Origin: Rhodobacterales bacterium
GTDB taxonomy: Bacteria > Pseudomonadota > Alphaproteobacteria > Rhodobacterales > Rhodobacteraceae
NCBI GenBank assembly: GCA_013298485.1
Contig: JAAFHS010000024.1
Coordinates: forward strand, 1-12,643
DNA: 12,643 nt
Direction of reading: 5' to 3'
The position numbers and the translations under genes are program-made. The notes below the pieces were generated by a model, which did not search any database, was not told the DNA's origin, and worked only from the letters and a program-made list of their open reading frames with translations. Of the stretch, positions 7,389-12,643 are shown piece by piece (position 1 is the first letter of the stretch; each line of letters begins with the position of its first letter).

Positions 7389-7715
7389 TCATGCCGCGCT
7401 TCTGCCGCCTGATGCCGGTTGCGCGCCACCCGATTGCGCCGGAGAGCGGCTCGCGTCGCTGACAGTTGTCGGAGCAGCTCGCCGCGACCTGCCGCGAAAG
7501 AACGCAGCTCCACGCTTGGCCCAGGCCTCCTTCTTGCCGGCGTCCTTCGTCTCGGCCAGCACGATCAGCGCGCCCGCCAGTTCTTCGGCGCTGAGGGCAT
7601 CGGCTCCGGTGGCGATGACCAGTTCGCCAAGCCCAAGCACCCTGCGCTGTTTGAGCTCTCGCGTTCTGTCCTCCAGCGCCTTCAATTCCGCGTCGAAATC
7701 CCTGGGCTTGCGCAT
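7389..7715 (-). CDS. traC: Conjugal transfer protein TraC-like (Ti-type accessory protein)
   Basis: This is a 108-residue protein divergent from the traA relaxase gene and first of a two-gene operon with traD. MRKPRDFDAELKALEDRTRELKQRRV is charged and predicted helical, and is followed by GELVIATGADALSAEELAGALIVLAE and WAKRGAAFFRGR. This layout is common in small TraC/TraD proteins encoded beside MOBQ relaxases in alphaproteobacteria. Such proteins are thought to assist relaxosome assembly at oriT. The start is well defined: GAGGAG stands six bases before the ATG at 7715, while the frame's earlier start at 7766 has no such site. The tail (SDASRSPAQSGGAQPASGGRSAA) is low-complexity. Databases use the names TraC and TraD loosely for these genes, so the symbol is less certain than the family. 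Confidence 0.78.
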   Translation of the reverse strand: MRKPRDFDAELKALEDRTRELKQRRVLGLGELVIATGADALSAEELAGALIVLAETKDAGKKEAWAKRGAAFFRGRSRRAAPTTVSDASRSPAQSGGAQPASGGRSAA

Positions 7716-7887
7716 CGTGATCTCCTCAAGCTGTTGATGCAGCGATGATAGCGGGACACCTGCCAAAACGCTGCAGGGTCGCCGGAACGGGGCGGGACGC
7801 TCTGGTCCATCCGGAGATTTTATCGAGGGAGGGCGCGCTTATACGTCGTTCCGACGTCGCGGTCCCCGTGCCAATGATCGGGTCGCG
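7716..7887. other. oriT: Origin of transfer (oriT), MOBQ/Ti-RSF1010 type
   Basis: The 172-base gap between the divergent traC and traA genes has the position of the Ti-plasmid oriT. On the minus strand, 7830-7845 reads ACGTATAAGCGCGCCCT, which closely fits the RSF1010/Ti nic region (RSF1010 has TAAGTG followed by CGCCCT). By analogy the nick falls on the minus strand between 7836 and 7835. Directly beside it is a perfect hairpin, ACGTCG-TTC-CGACGT (7843-7857), the type of structure the relaxase recognises. With this polarity traC and traD would enter the recipient first and traA last. The rest of the gap should also hold the promoters of both operons, but I cannot point to them with confidence. 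Confidence 0.85.
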
Positions 7888-10800
7888 ATGGCGATCTATC
7901 ATCTTCACGTCAAGGTCATTGGCCGCAAGGCCGGGAGCAGCGCGGTGGCCTCTGCCGCCTACCGCGCGGCGTCACGGCTGCACGACGACAGGATCGAGCG
8001 CAACCATGACTTTAGCGCCAAGCGCGGTGTGGTCCATTCCGAGATCATGCTGCCAGAGAACGCGCCCACGGCATTGGGTGACCGCGAAAAGCTCTGGAAC
8101 GATGTCGAGGCGTTCGAGATGCGGCGCGACGCGCAGCTTGCCCGCGAGGTCGAGTTCGCCATTCCGCGCGAGATGACGCAGGCCCAAGGCATCGAACTCG
8201 CTCGTGACTTCGTGCAGTCCGAGTTTGTAGACCGGGGCATGGTCGCCGATCTCAATGTGCATTGGGACAGGGCCGAGGACGGGAGCCCCAAGCCCCATGC
8301 CCATGTGATGCTGACGATGCGGGAGGTGGACAAGACCGGCTTCGGACAGAAGGTGCGGGACTGGAACCGCACGGACATGGTGACGCGCTGGCGCGAACGC
8401 TGGGCAGAGCTTGCCAATGCGCGGCTTGCCGAGCTCGACATCGACGCGCGCATCGACCACCGCAGCCTTGAAGCGCAAGGCATCGGGCTGGAACCGCAAA
8501 GCCAGATCGGTGCGCCCGCGCAGCGGATCGAGGCAGGCGGTGTCGACGGCGGGATCGAGGCGGCAGACCGGGCCGAAATGCATCGCGAGATTGCGCGCAG
8601 CAACGGCGAGCGCATCATCGCCGATCCTTCCATCGCCCTTGTTGCGATCACGCAGCAGCAATCGACCTTCACCCGCCGCGACATGGCCAAGTTCGCGCAT
8701 CGGCACAGCGACGGCATTGACCAGTTCAATGAGGTGATGGGTGCTCTGCGCCATGCGCCCGGTCTGGTGGACCTCGGCAAGGATGGTCGCGGTGAGGATC
8801 GCTTCACTACGCGCAGCATGATCGCGACGGAACAGCGCCTGCACCACGCGGCGGGATTGATGGCAGAACGCAATAGCCATGCGGTGAACGACAGGCACCG
8901 TGACGCCGCACTGGCACGTGCGGCGAACCGCGGCCTTGTCCTGTCGGGAGAGCAGGCCGACGCGCTGTCGCATGTCACGGACGGGCGCGATCTTGGCATC
9001 GTCGTCGGTTCTGCCGGGACGGGCAAAAGCGTGATGCTGGGCGTGGCACGCGAGGCTTGGGCCGCGGCGGGCTATCAGGTCCGGGGTGCGGCCCTGTCCG
9101 GCATCGCGGCCGAGAATCTCGAAAGCGGATCGGGCATCGCATCGCGCACAATCGCCAGCCTGGAACATGGCTGGGGTCGGGGCTGTGACCTGCTGACCGC
9201 CCGCGATGTTCTGGTGATCGACGAGGCCGGCATGGTCGGCACGCGCCAGTTGGAGCGCGTGCTGTCCCGTGCGGCGGACGCCGGTGCCAAGGTGGTGCTG
9301 GTCGGCGATCCGCAGCAGCTCCAATCCATCGAGGCGGGCGCGGCGTTCCGATGGGCCCATGAGCGCCACGGCGGCGCGGAGCTCGGTGAGGTGCGTCGTC
9401 AGCGGCAGGACTGGCAGCGGGAGGCCACGCGCGATCTGGCAACCGGCAGTAGTGGCGACGCGATCCATGCTTACGACAGCCGTGGCATGGTGCATGAAGC
9501 CCGGACGCGCGAGAAGGCGCGCCAGGATCTCATCGAGCGCTGGGACCGCGACCGGCAGACATCACCCCACGAAAGCCGGATCATCCTGACGCACACCAAT
9601 GACGAGGTGCGCGCCCTCAATGCGGCGGCGCGCGCGCAGATGCGGGCGGCAGGAGATCTGGGCGATGACGTGGGTCTTTTGGTCGAGCGTGGCACGCGCA
9701 GCTTCGCCAGCGGGGATCGCATCATGTTCCTGCAGAACGACCGCGGTCTCGGCGTGAAGAACGGCACGCTCGGGACCGTTGAGCAGGTCGATACACGGAG
9801 CATGACCGTGCAGACCGACGATGGCCGATCCGTCGCCTTCGACCTTAAAGACTACAACCGCATCGACCACGGCTATGCCGCGACCATCCACAAGGCGCAG
9901 GGCATGACGGTGGACCGCACTCATGTCCTCGCCACGCTAGGTCTCGACGCCCATGGCAGTTATGTTGCGCTGTCGCGGCACCGCGATGGGATGGAGTTGC
10001 ACTACGGCTGTGACGACTTCGCCGATCAGGATCGGCTGGTCAGCACCCTTTCGCGTGACCGGGCCAAGGACATGGCGTCGGACTACGACCAACCCGATCC
10101 GGCGCAGGACTACGCCGAGCGGCGTGGCATCACCTTCCGCGAGCGTGTCGCCGAATTGGTGCGCAGGATCGTGCCTGAGCAACTGCGCCTCGCTCTTGAT
10201 GATCTGCGCGACGGGTTGCGCCAGCCCGGAGATGCCGTGCCCGGCCCCGAGGTCGGGCCGGGGCCGGAAAGGGAAAAGACCGGAAAGCGGGAGGCGGAGA
10301 GGCAGGCGGGAGAAGATCCAGAGAATGCCTTGCGGCGCGCCCGCAGGCAGGCCCTTGTGCGCCATGCCCGGGCGTCCGATGCGGTACTAGAAGCCAAGCG
10401 ACAGGGACTTGCGCTTTCGGATGAACAGCGGCGCGCGCTTGGCGCGGCACGGCGCGCATTCGATGCGGTCCGACCCTACGGCTGGCAGGACGCAGAAGCC
10501 GCCTACAGCAAGGACAACAGCCTTGCCCGCGAGGCAGGTACGGGGCGCGTCAACCCCGCCATTCGCGCCCTTCAGCTGGAAACTGAATTGCGCCTCGATC
10601 CGGCCAAGGATCCCAGCTGGCGCGCCGACCGCTTCGTGGCGCGCTTTCGGGACCTCAGGCAGGCGGGCGAACGCCAATATGCGGCAGGCAATTATTCCAG
10701 CTACAGGGCCGCGCGAGACGAGATGGGCGACATGGCCAGGAGCCTCGATCGCGATCCGCAGATGGAGTCGCTACTTGCCAACCGCAAGCGGGCGCTCGGC

Positions 10801-10896
10801 ATCAGCATGGATTTTGACCCAGGGATGAAGCTCGGGCAGCAACTTGCCTTCAGTCACGGCTTCGACCTCGTCAGAGGGATCGGGATTGGACTATGA
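7888..10896 (+). CDS. traA: Ti-type conjugative transfer relaxase-helicase TraA (MOBQ)
   Basis: This full-length 1002-residue protein nicks oriT, stays bound to the DNA end and unwinds the strand for transfer. Residues 1 to about 240 are the MobA/MobL relaxase: IYHLHVKVIGRKAGSSAVASAAYRAA with catalytic Tyr25, and the metal-binding histidines His125, His137 and His139 (NVHW, then PKPHAHVML). From about 350 it is a RecD-like superfamily 1 helicase: Walker A GSAGTGKS (374-381), Walker B VLVIDEAG (441-448), GDPQQLQ (473-479), GYAATIHKAQGMTVD (662 on) and YVALSRHR (692 on). A Pro- and Gly-rich linker precedes a helical C-terminal region that ends in QLAFSHGFDLVRGIGIGL, the usual family ending, so the gene appears intact. 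The ATG fits the conserved family N-terminus. All key residues are present and I see no frameshift. Confidence 0.95.
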   Translation: MAIYHLHVKVIGRKAGSSAVASAAYRAASRLHDDRIERNHDFSAKRGVVHSEIMLPENAPTALGDREKLWNDVEAFEMRRDAQLAREVEFAIPREMTQAQGIELARDFVQSEFVDRGMVADLNVHWDRAEDGSPKPHAHVMLTMREVDKTGFGQKVRDWNRTDMVTRWRERWAELANARLAELDIDARIDHRSLEAQGIGLEPQSQIGAPAQRIEAGGVDGGIEAADRAEMHREIARSNGERIIADPSIALVAITQQQSTFTRRDMAKFAHRHSDGIDQFNEVMGALRHAPGLVDLGKDGRGEDRFTTRSMIATEQRLHHAAGLMAERNSHAVNDRHRDAALARAANRGLVLSGEQADALSHVTDGRDLGIVVGSAGTGKSVMLGVAREAWAAAGYQVRGAALSGIAAENLESGSGIASRTIASLEHGWGRGCDLLTARDVLVIDEAGMVGTRQLERVLSRAADAGAKVVLVGDPQQLQSIEAGAAFRWAHERHGGAELGEVRRQRQDWQREATRDLATGSSGDAIHAYDSRGMVHEARTREKARQDLIERWDRDRQTSPHESRIILTHTNDEVRALNAAARAQMRAAGDLGDDVGLLVERGTRSFASGDRIMFLQNDRGLGVKNGTLGTVEQVDTRSMTVQTDDGRSVAFDLKDYNRIDHGYAATIHKAQGMTVDRTHVLATLGLDAHGSYVALSRHRDGMELHYGCDDFADQDRLVSTLSRDRAKDMASDYDQPDPAQDYAERRGITFRERVAELVRRIVPEQLRLALDDLRDGLRQPGDAVPGPEVGPGPEREKTGKREAERQAGEDPENALRRARRQALVRHARASDAVLEAKRQGLALSDEQRRALGAARRAFDAVRPYGWQDAEAAYSKDNSLAREAGTGRVNPAIRALQLETELRLDPAKDPSWRADRFVARFRDLRQAGERQYAAGNYSSYRAARDEMGDMARSLDRDPQMESLLANRKRALGISMDFDPGMKLGQQLAFSHGFDLVRGIGIGL

Positions 10897-10975
10897 CCCG
10901 TCCGATCTGCCGCCCATTCTTCGCCATAGCCCTTTGATGCCGCGAAGTCCCTTGCGCGTGCGCGTGGCACTCGTC

Positions 10976-11000
10976 TGTCTGGTTCAGCAGCCGTCAGACA
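10976..11000. promoter_or_regulatory. Weak hairpin upstream of alpA
   Basis: TGTCTG and CAGACA are six-base arms, extendable by two G-T pairs, separated by 13 bases. The hairpin ends 24 bases before the alpA start. It may be an operator or leader hairpin of the regulator gene. No T-run follows, so it is not a normal terminator for traA. Confidence 0.25.
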
Positions 11001-11024
11001 CAACCAACAGAAGGCAGCACAGCC

Positions 11025-11231
11025 ATGCCCACACCAGACCGCATCATCCGCCTCAAGACCGTCCTCGCCCGCACCGGCCTGTCAAGGTCCACCCTTTACC
11101 GCAAGATCGCCGAAGGCACCTTCCCGGCCCAGCTCCGGATCAGCGTCCACGGCGCAGGCTGGCGAGAGTCCGATATCGACCGCTGGATCGACGACCCGAC
11201 AGGCTGGCGGCTGGAACGCAAGATTGGCTGA
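11025..11231 (+). CDS. alpA: AlpA-family DNA-binding regulator (excisionase-like)
   Basis: This 68-residue protein has the AlpA/MerR-like winged-helix layout. IRLKTVLARTGLSRSTLYRKIAEGTFPAQLRIS forms the helix-turn-helix with recognition helix RSTLYRKI, and AGWRESDIDRWIDDP forms the wing and final helix. In P4-like elements and genomic islands such proteins activate the integrase gene or act as excision factors, and they often sit near replication or mobilisation genes. It lies 128 bases after traA on the same strand. A GAAGG sequence about ten bases before the ATG can serve as ribosome-binding site. The integrase it would have controlled is broken here. The target could instead be the traA or replication operon, which is inference. 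Confidence 0.87.
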   Translation: MPTPDRIIRLKTVLARTGLSRSTLYRKIAEGTFPAQLRISVHGAGWRESDIDRWIDDPTGWRLERKIG

Positions 11232-11652
11232 TGTTCCCGAGAGGAGTGTAGCGACACGGTCGAGCCGAACGCCGCCAGCATTATTCTCGCATTCCGATCC
11301 GTCTCAGTCGCCCTTCGCCGCCGCACTCGCGTCGGCCATTCACATCGCACGCAGCAAAAGGAGCGAACCACAGTCCTGCTACGTAGCACCTTGCGACGAT
11401 CTGCTGGGGGTCCTCAATTGTCGTTCGCAAGCGCAATGATCTCGTCGCACTGGGGGGAAAGCGGACTTGCGGCAGTGCAGCACGATCACTGAACATGTTC
11501 GGAGAAGCAGTCATTCGACGGGCCGAACCACTAAGCGATGAATGTGGTATCGGCGGTGGGGAGCGCTCAATCGCAACTTCACCCGTGAGCAACGGCGTGC
11601 TGCAGGCTGGGCCCTAATGTGATGACTGATAATGGATGGCTTTCCTGTGCAA

Positions 11653-11678
11653 AACTGCCTAACCAACGTTAGGAAGTT
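11653..11678. repeat. Interrupted inverted repeat AACT-CCTAAC/GTTAGG-AGTT
   Basis: Arms CCTAAC and GTTAGG surround CAAC. After one mismatched pair the pairing continues with AACT and AGTT, giving ten pairs over 26 bases. No T-run follows. It could be an operator, a hairpin in a small RNA, or a relic of a recombination site. Confidence 0.45.
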
Positions 11679-11898
11679 GTGTAGAGGGGGCGGAAACTGC
11701 GGAAATCTCCACCCCCTGTGTGCCCCCTCCTTCGTGGGGAGATCCTATCTTCTCGGGAGATCGTGCCACGGAACCTGTCGCGATGCAATCTTGGGGTGAT
11801 CCCGCTAGCCGCTCGTGCTACCTTCGCGAGGGGCTCCAGCGTAAATTGCCCACACAGAATTGGCGGGAGCCGTGTCTCGCGAGCCCGCCCGAAGGAGA

Positions 11899-11920
11899 CC
11901 TGATCCACCTTAGGGTCAGG
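11899..11920. repeat. Inverted repeat beyond the IS5-type transposase
   Basis: CCTGATCC and GGGTCAGG pair over eight positions (one is T-G) around the loop ACCTTA. It sits 20 bases beyond the stop codon of the decayed IS5-type transposase, so it may lie in or near the terminal inverted repeat of that element. On the plus strand it is followed by a pyrimidine-rich run, so a weak plus-strand terminator is the alternative. Confidence 0.4.
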
Positions 11921-11939
11921 AATCGTTCTCTTTTCATAG

Positions 11940-12643
11940 TCAGAACATGACGGTTGCCGCGAGGGCTACGGCTGAGAGGAAGACCTTGGGACTTCTATCT
12001 TAGCGGGTGGCGACCCGTCGCCAGTCTTTTAGACGCCAGAATATGATTTCGATCCTGTTGCGTCGTTTGTAGCGGCGCTTGTCGTGCTTGATAAGCTTGC
12101 CGCGCATCTTCCGACCCGGGATTCAGGGCCTTATTCCCGTATCTTTCAACGCATCGCTGAACCAGTCGGCGTCATAGCCCCGGTCGGCCCGTAGCCACTC
12201 CGCCTTTGGTAAACTGCCCATCAGGGCAGTTGCTCCAGTGTAGTCGCTGACCTAGCCTGCGGTGATAGAGAACCGGATCGGACGACCATCTGCGTCCGTG
12301 ACGGCGTGCAGTTTGTGTTCATGCCGCCCTAAGTTCGGCCGATCAGACGGCCCGTTTGGTTGTCGGAGCCCCCATTTTTGGCCCCAGGCTGGCCGTCGTG
12401 CGGTGCGCCTTGAGATAGGTCGCATCGATCATCACCGTTTTCGAAACGGCCGCCTCTGCCGCCAAACCTTCCATCATCCGAGCGAAGACGCCCTTGTCGC
12501 CCCGCCGCTTCCATCGATTTTAGGGAGTATTCGGCGGGCCATACTCACGGGGCGCGTCAGACCACCGCAAACCATTTCGATTGATGAAGATTATGCCTCT
12601 CAATGCCCGCCGGCCATCGATACGCGGCTTTTGTTTGATCCCC
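11940..12643 (-). pseudogene. IS5-family (IS427-like) transposase, heavily decayed, partial
   Basis: The minus strand carries most of a DDE transposase. It begins outside the window at about residue 20 to 25 (KPRIDGRRALRGIIFINRNGLRWSDAPREYG) and runs to a stop at 11940-11942. Recognisable blocks are VMIDATYLKAHRT (first Asp), RADRGYDADWF (second Asp), RRNRIEIIFWRLKDWRR (Glu) and PKVFLSAVALAATVMF. Reading frames must be switched near GPKMGA/GAKNGG (about 12375) and at a lost base in the codons after MNTN (about 12315). Premature stops stand at 12520-12522, 12329-12331, 12252-12254, 12123-12125 and 12000-12002, where relatives have sense codons. Some IS427-type elements use one programmed frameshift, but that cannot explain five stops. 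The copy is long dead. Confidence 0.9.

Larger units (their letters stand above)
11232..11939. other. About 700 bases without a recognisable gene
   Basis: Both strands are interrupted by stops in all frames or give only short, featureless frames. The longest are 103 codons on the minus strand (11281-11592) and 79 codons on the minus strand (11669-11908); both lack a good start site and any known motif. In many alphaproteobacterial islands alpA is followed by a replication gene, and nothing like that is seen. Two inverted repeats (listed separately) lie in the right half. The stretch is probably eroded element DNA interrupted by insertions. Confidence 0.5.

Noticed and set aside
7388..7513. 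An upstream extension of traD to an ATG at 7513
   Set aside because: This part overlaps traC out of frame. The ATG at 7387, one base after the traC stop, fits operon spacing and the family N-terminus better.
7741..7820. Possible iterons or a replication origin beside oriT
   Set aside because: Only short imperfect repeats such as GCGGGAC occur twice; there is no regular array and no replication gene in the window.
7972..9495. A 507-codon open frame antisense to traA (and a 355-codon one at 7959-9026)
   Set aside because: It mirrors the codon structure of the strongly supported traA gene in GC-rich DNA; its translation is low in recognisable motifs and it has no ribosome-binding site or family match.
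11440..11640. A CRISPR or tandem-repeat array after alpA
   Set aside because: I looked for regularly spaced repeats and found none; only isolated short similarities are present.
12000..12643. A programmed frameshift to rescue the IS5-type transposase
   Set aside because: At least five separate nonsense codons and two shifts at different places cannot be explained by one recoding event.

Overview
The window is GC-rich DNA from an alphaproteobacterium, most likely of the Rhodobacterales/Rhodobacteraceae. This is inferred from the rnd-kdsD gene pair, from the GC-biased codon use, and from the Ti/MOBQ-type mobilisation genes common in that class. It splits into an ordinary chromosomal part (1 to about 5439) and a decaying integrated mobile element (about 5440 to at least the right edge).

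Chromosomal part. On the minus strand, a ribonuclease D-like gene (rnd) is followed by a slightly overlapping arabinose-5-phosphate isomerase gene (kdsD/kpsF) that runs off the left edge. To their right, on the plus strand, a DUF3179 protein and a spermidine-dehydrogenase-like FAD protein form a tandem pair. Both carry twin-arginine signals, so both are expected in the periplasm. A small secreted cysteine-containing protein follows convergently on the minus strand. Next comes a strong UUCG-loop terminator on the minus strand. Just upstream of it lies a 16-base piece identical in form to the 3' end of a tRNA (probably tRNA-Leu, with encoded CCA). This looks like the displaced end of an attachment site.

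Mobile part. A P4-type tyrosine integrase starts about 170 bases inside that junction. It has lost its central beta-hairpin and its reading frame, so it is a pseudogene. After a gene-poor stretch, possibly holding an IS3-family remnant, comes a compact Ti-type mobilisation module: traC-traD on the minus strand, a MOBQ-type oriT with an RSF1010/Ti-like nic sequence, and a complete 1002-residue TraA relaxase-helicase on the plus strand. A small AlpA-family regulator follows. After it are about 700 bases without a convincing gene, then an IS5/IS427-type transposase on the minus strand with at least five nonsense codons and two frameshifts. No TraG coupling protein and no type IV secretion genes are present. 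The element therefore looks like a mobilisable element, or the remains of a conjugative one, that has lost its own integrase but kept an intact-looking origin, relaxase and accessory proteins.

The least understood parts are the DUF3179/flavoprotein pair, the arrangement at the tRNA junction, and the two gene-poor stretches of the element. No wholly new system is evident.
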